DNA of 64,000 nt from Alistipes sp. (GTDB lineage: Bacteria; Bacteroidota; Bacteroidia; Bacteroidales; Rikenellaceae), in the NCBI GenBank assembly GCA_022782405.1, contig JALFNK010000009.1:62001-126000 (forward strand), read 5' to 3'. Under the pieces are notes generated by a model that did not search any database, was not told where the DNA came from, and saw nothing but the letters and a program-made list of their open reading frames with translations. The position numbers and the translations under genes are program-made. This document shows positions 33,455-41,399 of this stretch, piece after piece (the first letter of the stretch is position 1; each line of letters begins with the position of its first letter).

Positions 33455-36133
33455 TCAAAGTCCGGTGATCTTCTTGATCTCGTTGAGTTTGTTCAGCGCT
33501 TCGATCGGTGTGAGGGCGTTGATGTCGAGCCCCTTGATCTGGTCGCGGATCTGTACCAACACCGGATCGTCAAGCTGGAACATCGACAACTGCATGTTTT
33601 GCGTAATGTTCTCTGCTGCTTCCCTGACTGCGTGGGCCGAAGTCTTGCGTCCACGGTCCTTGAGGCTGCGGCTCGGGACGATCTCATTGCTTCCGTAGAC
33701 GAGTTCAAGGTTGCGCAGGATTTCGTCGGCGCGGGCCACGACCGACTGGGGCATGCCAGCCATGCGTGCCACATGGATACCGAACGAATGCTCGGTGCCG
33801 CCCCGTTCGAGTTTGCGCAGAAAGATAATTTGGTTGCCCATTTCCTTGACCGATACGTGGTAGTTTTTGACCCGGGGGCACATCTGCTCCATCTCGTTGA
33901 GCTCGTGGTAGTGTGTAGCAAAGAGCGTCTTGGCACGTGCCGTAGGATGGTTGTGCAGATACTCGACCATGGCCCAGGCGATCGAGATGCCGTCGTAGGT
34001 ACTCGTGCCGCGGCCGATTTCATCGAGCAGTACGATGCTGCGTTCCGAGATGTTGTTGAGAATGCTTGCCGACTCGAGCATCTCGACCATGAAGGTCGAT
34101 TCTCCCTGCGAGATGTTGTCCGAGGCGCCGACCCGTGTGAAGATCTTGTCTACGACACCGATATGTGCCGAAGCGGCCGGCACGAACGAACCCATCTGTG
34201 CCATGAGGATGATGAGTGCCGTTTGTCGCAGCAGGGCCGACTTACCCGACATGTTGGGACCGGTGATCATCATGATCTGCTGCTCCTTGTCGTCGAGCAT
34301 GACATCGTTGGGGATATACTCCTCCCCTACGGGCATCAGCGTTTCGATCACCGGATGGCGTCCCTGACGGATGTCGATCCGCGGTCCGTCGTCGAGTACC
34401 GGGCGCACATAGCGGCGTTCGCAGGCCAGTCGTGCGAACGACTGCAGGCAGTCGATGCGGGCCACCGTGGCGGCATCGCGCAGCAAGGGTTGCAACGAGG
34501 TGCAGACATAGGCGATGATTTCGGCATAGATCCGCTGTTCGAGCTGGAGCATCTTCTCCTCGGCACCGAGAATCTTCTCCTCGTACTCCTTGAGCTCTTC
34601 GGTGATGTAGCGCTCGGCGTTGGCAAGCGTCTGCTTGCGGATCCAGCTCTCGGGAACCTTGTCCTTATGGGTGTTGCGCACTTCGATGTAGTATCCGAAG
34701 ACATTGTTGTAGCTGATTTTCAGCGATGGAATGCCCGTTGCCTCGCTTTCGCGCTGCTGGATGCGCTGCAGGTAGTCCTTGCCGTGCAGGGCGATACGCC
34801 GCAGGTCGTCCAGTTCGGGATCGACGCCGTCGGCAATGATGCCGCCTTTTTGTATCTGGTTGTTTTGCGGATCGGGATAGATCTCGCGGGCCAGCCGGTC
34901 GCGCACAGCCGTCAGCGGGTCGATTTCTTCGGAGAGTGCATGCAAGGGTGCACTATCCGTGGAATCGAGTGCTGCCCGGAGTATTTCAAGTGCCGACAGG
35001 GAGTTCTTCAACTGCACGAGTTCGCGAGGTGTAACACGTTGTGCGGCAATTCGCGATGCAATGCGTTCAAGGTCTCCGATCATGGCGATCTGTTCCCTTA
35101 CGGCCTCCGCCAGGTCCGATTCTTTTATGAAGTATTCCACCACATCGAGCCGCTTGTCGATCCGTGCGGGGTCTTTGATCGGCATGGCGATCCACCGCTT
35201 GAGCAATCGGCCGCCCATGGGGGTCAGCGTCCGGTCGATCACATCGGCAAAGCTGCATTTTTCACGCGATCCGTTCGAGGAGAAGAGTTCCAGGTTGCGG
35301 ATCGTGAACTTGTCCACCCAAACATAATCCGCTTCGTCGAGACGGGCGAGCGAGCGGATGTGCGCCGTCTGTTTGTGTTCCGTGAAATCGAGGTAATAGA
35401 GAATCGCGCCGGCAGCTGCTATACCGCTTGTAAAGTGGTCTACTCCGAATCCTTTCAGTGATTTGGTTCCGAACTGTTTGCAAAGCTTTTCGCGGTTCAC
35501 CTCCTCGGCGAATACCCACTCGTCCAGTTTGTAGGTGTAGAGTTTGCTGCCGAATGCTTCGGTGAAACGCTCCTCATAGCCGCGCTGGTAGATCACCTCT
35601 TTGGGTTGCAGGTTCGAGATCAGTTTGTCCACATAACCGTCCGAGCCTTCGGCGACATAGAATTCACCCGTCGAAATGTCGAGGAAGGCCACGCCGGTCG
35701 TCCGCCGTCCGAAATGGACCGAGGCGATATAGTTGTTCTCCTTGTTGGCCAATATGTTGTCACCCATGACGATGCCCGGTGTCACGAGTTCGATCACGCC
35801 GCGCTTGACAAGTCCCTTGACCAGTTTCGGGTCTTCGAGCTGTTCGCAAATAGCCACACGCTCCCCGGCCCGCACGAGTTTCGGCAGGTAGGTGTCGATG
35901 GCGTGATAGGGAAATCCCGCCAGTTCGACATACGAGGCTGCTCCGTTAGCCCGCCGCGTAAGCGTGATGCCGAGGATGCCGCTGGCCTTGATCGCATCAT
36001 CTCCGAACGTTTCGTAGAAGTCGCCCACGCGGAAGAGCAGGATGGCATCGGGGTGCACCGCCTTGATTTGATAATATTGCTTCATCAAGGGGGTTTCGAC
36101 GTATTTCTTGTCTGTTTTTTTCTCTTGAGCCAC
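33455..36133 (-). CDS. mutS: DNA mismatch repair ATPase MutS
   Basis: This protein is 892 residues. The mismatch-reading Phe-x-Glu motif is intact in GDFYETFG. The connector, lever and clamp regions follow, then the ABC-type ATPase with Walker A GPNMSGKS (about residues 624-631), [14 protein letters not shown], and [15 protein letters not shown]. The C-terminal tail ends in a helical dimer/tetramer region. It binds mismatches and recruits MutL, which is not in this window. A TACCTTTG promoter lies 26 bases upstream. Confidence 0.96.
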   Translation of the reverse strand: MAQEKKTDKKYVETPLMKQYYQIKAVHPDAILLFRVGDFYETFGDDAIKASGILGITLTRRANGAASYVELAGFPYHAIDTYLPKLVRAGERVAICEQLEDPKLVKGLVKRGVIELVTPGIVMGDNILANKENNYIASVHFGRRTTGVAFLDISTGEFYVAEGSDGYVDKLISNLQPKEVIYQRGYEERFTEAFGSKLYTYKLDEWVFAEEVNREKLCKQFGTKSLKGFGVDHFTSGIAAAGAILYYLDFTEHKQTAHIRSLARLDEADYVWVDKFTIRNLELFSSNGSREKCSFADVIDRTLTPMGGRLLKRWIAMPIKDPARIDKRLDVVEYFIKESDLAEAVREQIAMIGDLERIASRIAAQRVTPRELVQLKNSLSALEILRAALDSTDSAPLHALSEEIDPLTAVRDRLAREIYPDPQNNQIQKGGIIADGVDPELDDLRRIALHGKDYLQRIQQRESEATGIPSLKISYNNVFGYYIEVRNTHKDKVPESWIRKQTLANAERYITEELKEYEEKILGAEEKMLQLEQRIYAEIIAYVCTSLQPLLRDAATVARIDCLQSFARLACERRYVRPVLDDGPRIDIRQGRHPVIETLMPVGEEYIPNDVMLDDKEQQIMMITGPNMSGKSALLRQTALIILMAQMGSFVPAASAHIGVVDKIFTRVGASDNISQGESTFMVEMLESASILNNISERSIVLLDEIGRGTSTYDGISIAWAMVEYLHNHPTARAKTLFATHYHELNEMEQMCPRVKNYHVSVKEMGNQIIFLRKLERGGTEHSFGIHVARMAGMPQSVVARADEILRNLELVYGSNEIVPSRSLKDRGRKTSAHAVREAAENITQNMQLSMFQLDDPVLVQIRDQIKGLDINALTPIEALNKLNEIKKITGL

Positions 36134-36159
36134 AGTCGATCTTGTAGGTTTTATTCTTA

Positions 36160-36167
36160 CAAAGGTA
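36160..36167 (-). promoter_or_regulatory. -7 element TACCTTTG for mutS
   Basis: Consensus on the minus strand, 26 bases before the start at 36133. Confidence 0.7.
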
Positions 36168-36289
36168 GGCTTTTTTCAGCTCCTTCGCAATGGCCGCAGA
36201 CCGAATTTTCAACAAAATAGTGCATGGACCGATCATCGATGAAACACCGATCATCATGCCGGTCCGCATGACGTGAACCGTTCAATGTC

Positions 36290-36874
36290 CTATTCGGCAG
36301 TCAGTTCGCACGCCTCTGCCATCGTACGGTATACGGCGGCCTTGCGTTCCAGGGGAATCGGATACGCCCGAGACGAAGAGGGCATGCGCCAGAACCGCAT
36401 CATGCGGCCGTCGAGCATGAACGTAGAGAAATCCCCTACTGCCGGCACCTCGCACTCGAGAAGGCGGGCGGCGGTTTCAGCCGCCTTGCCGCCTGTGGCA
36501 ACCACATTCCGACACTGCGGAATCCGACGGAGAAGCGCCTTTAGATCCACTTCGCGCACCACTTGAAGAAACTGATCAGATGCATTGTCTTTCAGTCTGA
36601 TCACCTCCTCTGCCGTGTCGTAGATCGCGATTCCGCGCCCGCGGCAGAACGATTCGATGCGCTCCCGGTCGAATGCCTTGCGGTCGCCCGTCAGGAAGTG
36701 GTCCCGGTCTTCGAAAAAGAGCAGTCCGAAAATACGCCACATGTCGTTCTGAAGATTCGGGTAGAAAAATTCCATCGACCACCGCTTGCGCTGCGGCGGA
36801 AAACTGCCCAACATCAGCAGTCGGGCATGGACGGGAAGAAAGGGTTCGAGCGGATGACGTTCAGCGGTTTTCAT
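36290..36874 (-). CDS. Uracil-DNA glycosylase (MUG-like) family protein
   Basis: This protein is 194 residues with the mismatch-specific glycosylase pattern near the N terminus (LLMLGSFPPQRKRWSMEFFYPNLQNDMWRIFG) and a second conserved stretch RNVVATGGKAAETAARLL. MUG-type enzymes remove uracil or thymine opposite guanine; here the exact base is uncertain. Its start lies inside the end of the helicase gene (14-base overlap), so the two form an operon. Both are repair genes close to mutS. Confidence 0.8.
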   Translation of the reverse strand: MKTAERHPLEPFLPVHARLLMLGSFPPQRKRWSMEFFYPNLQNDMWRIFGLLFFEDRDHFLTGDRKAFDRERIESFCRGRGIAIYDTAEEVIRLKDNASDQFLQVVREVDLKALLRRIPQCRNVVATGGKAAETAARLLECEVPAVGDFSTFMLDGRMMRFWRMPSSSRAYPIPLERKAAVYRTMAEACELTAE

Positions 36875-38279
36875 GGAAACGTTCGTCGAAATTGACCAGA
36901 TAGAGCCTGTCGGTAGCGCGTGTGAGCGCCGTATAGAGCCAACGCAACATGTCGCATGTCATCTCTTCGTCGCCGAACAGGCAGCGATCGACAAAGACGG
37001 CCCGCCATTGGCCTCCCTGCGCCTTGTGGCATGTTACGGCATAGGAGAATTTGACCTGCACGGCATTGAAATGGGGATTCTCACGGATCTCCTTGAACCG
37101 CTTGATCTTGCTTTTGATGTCCATGTAGTCCTTTTCGACCTCGTAGAAAAGCCGTGTGGACTCTTCGCGTGTGAGCGACGGCGACTCCGAGGCGATCGTG
37201 TCGAGAAGGATCTTGCATTCGAGCTCCGTATCGTAGTCGGGGAATTCGAGCACGGCATTCGCGAAGCGGAACCCGTAGAAATCTTCGAAACGCCGCAGTC
37301 GCCGCAGCCGCGCCACATCGCCGTTGGCGATGAAATTCATCGGACAATCCTCCGTGTGTTCGGGATAGTAATAGTTGTTTTTGACCACCATCAGCATGTC
37401 GCCGCTCTCGATCTCCTCCTCGGCCGAAAGGACATTGCGCCGGATTCCTTCGTTGTACCGGTTGGCCCGTTTGTTCGACCGCGTTACGACGATCACTTCG
37501 TCGCGACCGTAGCGGGCATAGCACTCTTCGAGCTTTTCGAGGAACTCGCCGCCGCCAATGGATTCGACATCGGGAAAGTCGAACCGGAAGCGGGGAATTT
37601 CGCAGATGCCCTGCTCGAGCATGCACCTTACGAGCGTGGCGTTGAACAGAATGCCCGATGCCGCCTCCTGACGCACCACCTCATCCATTGTGCCGTAGAC
37701 CACATCGCCGTAGGCGGCCAGCGAAGCCGGATCGAGAGCCGGACTGAAATCGCATCCCACGGGAGACAACTGGGCGCTGTCTCCGACCAGGATCAGACGG
37801 CACGCCCGTCCGCTGCGTACATATCCGATCAGATCCGAAAGCAACGATCCGCTGCCGAAAAGTGCTCCTTCGGAACTTCTGTCGGAGAGCATCGATGCCT
37901 CGTCCACGATGAATACGGCGCCGCGTTCCGGGTTGAGATTCAAGGAGAATTTCGACTCGTAATCGGCATTCGTACGTTGGCGGTAGATGCGTTTATGGAT
38001 CGTAAGCGCCGGCTCCCCGGCATACCTGGAGAGCACCTTGGCCGCACGCCCCGTTGGGGCAAGAAGAATCGTTTTGACCCCCAAATCCTTAAGCGCCGAA
38101 ACCAATGCGGCGATCAGGGTTGTTTTTCCTGTTCCTGCATACCCGTTGAGCACGAAAATCCGCGAGAAATCATCATCCGAGAGGTATTCGGATAATTTTT
38201 CTACGATTTTTTTTTGCCCGGGAGTTGTTTCGAAACAAATTTTAGCGTAAATTTGGGTCGCGATATGTGTGCTGAACAT
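36861..38279 (-). CDS. RecD/Dda-like superfamily 1B DNA helicase
   Basis: This protein is 472 residues. Walker A GYAGTGKTT (46-54), TILLAPTGRAAKVLS, Walker B VFIVDEASMLSD, and LILVGDSAQLSPVG belong to SF1B helicases. The C-terminal VKFSYAVTCHKAQGGQWRAVFVD and LLYTALTRATDRLYLVN-type motifs match the UvrD_C_2 domain of RecD2-like proteins. It lacks the long N-terminal domain of RecD2, so it resembles the shorter Dda/Pif1-like class. It probably acts 5' to 3' in repair or replication restart. It is co-transcribed with the glycosylase gene. Confidence 0.87.
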   Translation of the reverse strand: MFSTHIATQIYAKICFETTPGQKKIVEKLSEYLSDDDFSRIFVLNGYAGTGKTTLIAALVSALKDLGVKTILLAPTGRAAKVLSRYAGEPALTIHKRIYRQRTNADYESKFSLNLNPERGAVFIVDEASMLSDRSSEGALFGSGSLLSDLIGYVRSGRACRLILVGDSAQLSPVGCDFSPALDPASLAAYGDVVYGTMDEVVRQEAASGILFNATLVRCMLEQGICEIPRFRFDFPDVESIGGGEFLEKLEECYARYGRDEVIVVTRSNKRANRYNEGIRRNVLSAEEEIESGDMLMVVKNNYYYPEHTEDCPMNFIANGDVARLRRLRRFEDFYGFRFANAVLEFPDYDTELECKILLDTIASESPSLTREESTRLFYEVEKDYMDIKSKIKRFKEIRENPHFNAVQVKFSYAVTCHKAQGGQWRAVFVDRCLFGDEEMTCDMLRWLYTALTRATDRLYLVNFDERFHENR

Positions 38280-38298
38280 GCGTTCGTTATTAACTGCA

Positions 38299-38306
38299 CA
38301 AAATTA
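38299..38306 (-). promoter_or_regulatory. -7 element TAATTTTG for the helicase-glycosylase operon
   Basis: Fits TAnnTTTG on the minus strand, 19 bases before the helicase start, within the 49-base AT-rich divergent gap. Confidence 0.6.
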
Positions 38307-38328
38307 ATAACAAATATTTATTTATAAA

Positions 38329-38964
38329 ATGAAAAGAATTTTTCAAATCATTCTCGGCGTAGCCATCATAGCGTTGGTCTATATCATCTACGTCCAGATC
38401 TCGACCCCGCTTAATTTCAACAAGGAACTCGCTGCCAAGAAGGCTGCGGTCATCGAGCGCATCAAGGACATCCGTATCGCACAGCGTGCCTTCAAGACCA
38501 AGTATCAGCACTTTACCGGAACGTTCGATTCTCTTGAGAACTTCATCCTCTACGATACGCTCGAACTCGAGCGCAAACTCGTCGATGAGGACGACTCGGT
38601 AGGTATGGCCATGCTGAAGAAGAGCGGAAAGAAAAATATCGAAAAGTTCAAGATCGCCGTCATCGATACGATCTTCTCGCCCAAGAAACTCTCCGTCGAG
38701 CAGGTGAAAGAGCTGCGCTACATTCCGGGCACGGACAACAAGTCCCAGTTTATCATGGAGGCCGGATATGCTACCGCATCGAACGTTGTCGTGCCGATCG
38801 TTGAGTGCCGTGCTCCTTACAAGTTGTTCCTCGATACGGTGGCATACCGTCAGGAGGTAGTCAATCTCATCGATGAGGAGGAAAACGTCTACAACCGCTA
38901 TGCCGGTGTGAAGTTCGGTTCCATGGAATCCGCAAACAATGAGGCAGGCAACTGGGAAGACTAA
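38329..38964 (+). CDS. Membrane-anchored protein of unknown function
   Basis: This protein is 211 residues. A single N-terminal helix (residues ~4-22, IFQIILGVAIIALVYIIYVQI) is followed by a soluble, charge-rich domain with pattern RIKDIRIAQRAFKTKYQHFTGTFDSLENFI, resembling a pilin-like or G/H-type fold in outline. I do not recognise a named family. It starts a three-gene cluster in which each gene overlaps the next (26 and 10 bases), ahead of DUF3822 and rsmD. The anchored domain is probably periplasmic. Confidence 0.8.
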   Translation: MKRIFQIILGVAIIALVYIIYVQISTPLNFNKELAAKKAAVIERIKDIRIAQRAFKTKYQHFTGTFDSLENFILYDTLELERKLVDEDDSVGMAMLKKSGKKNIEKFKIAVIDTIFSPKKLSVEQVKELRYIPGTDNKSQFIMEAGYATASNVVVPIVECRAPYKLFLDTVAYRQEVVNLIDEEENVYNRYAGVKFGSMESANNEAGNWED

Positions 38965-39556
38965 TCCGCCGGAATCCGGCTATAAGGTGTCCATTCAGCA
39001 ATCGTTGGATGGACACTCTTTTTCATTGTCTCCGCTTCCCGAGCTGTCCGACCCGGAGACGGAACTCGAGGTCGAGGTACTGACTCCGCGGACGCAGCTC
39101 GTGCCGACCGATCTGTTCGCGGCCGACAGGGCCGCCGAACTGCTCTCTGCGGCAGGCTTCGCCCTCCGTACGGATGAGCGGGCGGTATGGAGCAGTCCGG
39201 TGAATGAAGCCGTGGCGCTCATGGTTGTGCCGGACTCCCTCGTGAAACGGCTCGAAGGACATACTGCGCATCTGCGGTATTCCTCGCCGCTGCTTGCGAT
39301 GCCGGGTCTCGGAGAAAAGAGCGTATGGTGCTGCTGCAAGGGATCTCTTATCTATATTAAGGTGTATGGCGCGACGAACCGGCTTCTGCTTGCCGAGGTC
39401 ATCCCGGCGCAGGAGGATTCCGAAATATGCTATTTTTTTGAGCGGATGACGGCTGTTTTTCCGTTGGAGGAGTACCGCTTGCATCTGACGGGAATGGTGC
39501 CGAAAAAACTCCGCAAAAGGATCGGCGGATTATTCAAGAAGACGACATGCGCATAA
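38939..39556 (+). CDS. DUF3822 family protein
   Basis: This protein is 205 residues. It resembles DUF3822, a Bacteroidota family regularly encoded just before rsmD. The fold looks like a divergent actin-like/ribonuclease H-like protein, with no catalytic motif that I can identify. It overlaps the upstream gene by 26 bases and rsmD by 10. Function is unknown; the constant neighbourhood hints at a link with ribosome modification or the envelope. Confidence 0.75.
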   Translation: MRQATGKTNPPESGYKVSIQQSLDGHSFSLSPLPELSDPETELEVEVLTPRTQLVPTDLFAADRAAELLSAAGFALRTDERAVWSSPVNEAVALMVVPDSLVKRLEGHTAHLRYSSPLLAMPGLGEKSVWCCCKGSLIYIKVYGATNRLLLAEVIPAQEDSEICYFFERMTAVFPLEEYRLHLTGMVPKKLRKRIGGLFKKTTCA

Positions 39557-40083
39557 TCAGCGGTAAATACAAGGGCCGGGCAATCAATCCGCCCCGCAAT
39601 CTTCGGGCGCGCCCCACGACCGATTTCGCCAAGGAGAATCTGTTTAATGTCCTGGGCAACCTCGTAGATTTCGAGGAGTGCGACGTGCTGGACCTTTTCG
39701 CGGGCACCGGCTCCATCAGCTACGAATTCGCCTCACGGGGAGCTCGGAGCGTTACGTCGGTAGAGATCAATCCCGTACACTACCACTTCATTCGGCAGAC
39801 GGCCATCCAGCTGGGTATCGAACATCTGTATGCAGTCAAAGCCAATGCATTCCTTTATCTGAAGAGCTGCACCAAGCAATTCGATGTGATTTTTTCGGAC
39901 GCGCCCTACGATCTGGAGGGAAGCGAGGAGGTCATACGTCTGGTTCTCGACGGCAATCTGCTGCGGGACGGGGGGCTACTGATCTTCGAACATTCGAAAA
40001 ATGCCGATTTCTCGTCGCATCCCTGTTTCTGGCAGTTAAGGAGTTACGGAAGCGTGCATTTTTCTTTCTTTAAAAAGCCGTAA
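39547..40083 (+). CDS. rsmD: 16S rRNA (guanine966-N2)-methyltransferase RsmD
   Basis: This protein is 178 residues with MRIISGKYKGRAINPP at the N terminus, the SAM-binding DLFAGTGSISYEFASRGA, and the catalytic tetrapeptide as DAPY (VIFSDAPYDLEG) in place of the common DPPY/NPPY. It methylates G966 of 16S rRNA. It overlaps the DUF3822 gene by ten bases. The tRNA-Asp promoter begins a few bases after its stop. Confidence 0.9.
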   Translation: MRIISGKYKGRAINPPRNLRARPTTDFAKENLFNVLGNLVDFEECDVLDLFAGTGSISYEFASRGARSVTSVEINPVHYHFIRQTAIQLGIEHLYAVKANAFLYLKSCTKQFDVIFSDAPYDLEGSEEVIRLVLDGNLLRDGGLLIFEHSKNADFSSHPCFWQLRSYGSVHFSFFKKP

Positions 40084-40089
40084 AAAGTA

Positions 40090-40119
40090 TTGCTGATTCG
40101 GAAAAAACAATTATCTTTG
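40090..40119 (+). promoter_or_regulatory. Promoter of tRNA-Asp copy 1
   Basis: TTG at 40090-40092, exactly 19 bases, then TATCTTTG at 40112-40119. This is an ideal Bacteroidota -33/-7 pair. Confidence 0.85.
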
Positions 40120-40212
40120 CACTCGCAATACCGAAATGGTGCGTTAGTTCAGCTGGTTAGAATACGTGCCTGTCACGCACGGGGTCAGGGGTTCGAGTCC
40201 CCTACGCACCGC
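40112..40212 (+). repeat. 101-bp direct repeat, copy 1 (promoter -7 element plus tRNA-Asp)
   Basis: Identical over 101 bases to 49422-49522. It covers the -7 element, leader, complete tRNA and one base beyond the discriminator. Sequences diverge on both sides. Confidence 0.95.
40138..40211 (+). tRNA. tRNA-Asp (GTC anticodon), copy 1
   Basis: A 74-base cloverleaf. Acceptor GGTGCGT pairs with ACGCACC plus G, the anticodon loop CTGTCAC gives GTC, and the T arm is AGGGGTTCGAGTCCCCT. CCA is not encoded. Confidence 0.96.
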
Positions 40213-40220
40213 AGAAAAGA

Positions 40221-40255
40221 GCAAATCGAGCAAGTTGTACGATTTGCCCTTTTTT
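40221..40255 (+). terminator. Terminator after tRNA-Asp copy 1
   Basis: GCAAATCG (40221-40228) pairs with CGATTTGC (40240-40247), followed by CCTTTTTT. Confidence 0.88.
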
Positions 40256-40440
40256 CATGTTCCCGACCTTCTGCCCCGCTTTTCGGACAAAAATGGCATG
40301 CGGGCCTCGATTACGTCGATATATCAGCACTCCGACGACGCAATGGCCCAGACATGGGCGTCCCTTTAGCGACCTGTCCGTATCCGAAACACAATGGCGA
40401 TTCCTTTTGTCTTTGTCGTACAACTTTCAGATTTTGGACC
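40256..40440. other. Gene-free stretch between tRNA-Asp and the next gene
   Basis: About 185 bases with no recognisable gene or RNA. It ends in the promoter of the downstream gene. Confidence 0.5.
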
Positions 40441-40448
40441 TATCTTTG
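40441..40448 (+). promoter_or_regulatory. -7 element TATCTTTG for the 230-residue gene
   Basis: Exact consensus 67 bases before the ATG at 40516; in-frame ATGs at 40471 and 40486 lie between. Confidence 0.7.
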
Positions 40449-40515
40449 TGAAGGATTGCCCCACAACTGCATGCGACGGCATGGCATGACGGGCGCCCAT
40501 AAAAACGACGGAAGC

Positions 40516-41208
40516 ATGAAGCGACTGCTGACAAGTTCGATCGATGTGGAGGAGCGCTGCCTGGAATGGGGCTTCCTCCCCTTCTTCCGTTGCGGTATTC
40601 CCGGATTTTCCATTGAGGAGACGATCGCCCCGGAGTATTGGTTCACCGACGAGGACGGTGCCTGGGAATGGAAAGGTCCGATCATCCGCGAAGGACATTG
40701 TGCCTACGGCAAATTCTTCAATCGAAAGGCGGGATTCGTCAGCCGTGAGTGGTTGCCCGACTGGATCAATTACCGTCGTACACGGCGGCTGGCCCCGAAC
40801 GAAGATGCGGCGGCACTCGACGACGTGGTGATGCAGACCATTCTGGTCGAAGGAACGGCAACGATCGAGGAGTTGCGGCGCATGCTCGGTTTCGCCAGGG
40901 GGCGCGGACACCGCCATATCCCGAGTCCCGAAGCGGGCGTCTCCGATGAGGAGAAGATATCGCTGGATCCGATTCTGACCCGTCTGCAAATGGAGATGCG
41001 GCTCGTCATTGCCGATTTCGAATATCGCATCGACCGCCACGGCAATCGTTACGGATGGGGCATAGCCCGTTACACGGCACCCGAATCGCTTTACGGGCCG
41101 CAGATTGCAGACTGCACGCCTGCGGAATCCTTCGACCGCATCTACAGCCATTTCCGGGCGATGTTTCCCGAGGTACAGGAGACCGTTATCCGGAAGTTTA
41201 TCGGATAA
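40516..41208 (+). CDS. Conserved-looking protein of unknown function
   Basis: This soluble protein is 230 residues and I do not recognise it. It has an aromatic- and Trp-rich N-terminal half (EYWFTDEDGAWEWKGPIIREGHCAYGKFF, FVSREWLPDWINYRR) and a C-terminal half with helix-turn-helix-like helices (ATIEELRRMLGFARGRGHRHI and LQMEMRLVIADFEYRIDRHG). The second half recalls winged-helix proteins such as the AlkZ/HTH_42 group, but this is a guess. Earlier in-frame ATGs at 40471 and 40486 are possible. It sits alone directly behind tRNA-Asp. Confidence 0.75.
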   Translation: MKRLLTSSIDVEERCLEWGFLPFFRCGIPGFSIEETIAPEYWFTDEDGAWEWKGPIIREGHCAYGKFFNRKAGFVSREWLPDWINYRRTRRLAPNEDAAALDDVVMQTILVEGTATIEELRRMLGFARGRGHRHIPSPEAGVSDEEKISLDPILTRLQMEMRLVIADFEYRIDRHGNRYGWGIARYTAPESLYGPQIADCTPAESFDRIYSHFRAMFPEVQETVIRKFIG

Positions 41209-41399
41209 CTGGCCCAGACAGCCTATTCAGAGCACCGTGCGGAACAGCATGCTGTTTGACTCGGCATTCGGGAGCAATCCGGGCGATGCTTATCCTGACG
41301 ATTCATTCGGTTCTCGCTTTATTCGGGAGAGGGTCGCATCCGGCTTTTTCGTGCCGAATCATTAAAACTAAAAAAAGTTCGTTTCGTTGTCCGCCACTA

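Noticed and set aside
33452..35461. 669-codon plus-strand frame opposite mutS
   Set aside because: Antisense shadow of mutS in GC-rich DNA; mutS has all catalytic motifs and the frame resembles no protein.
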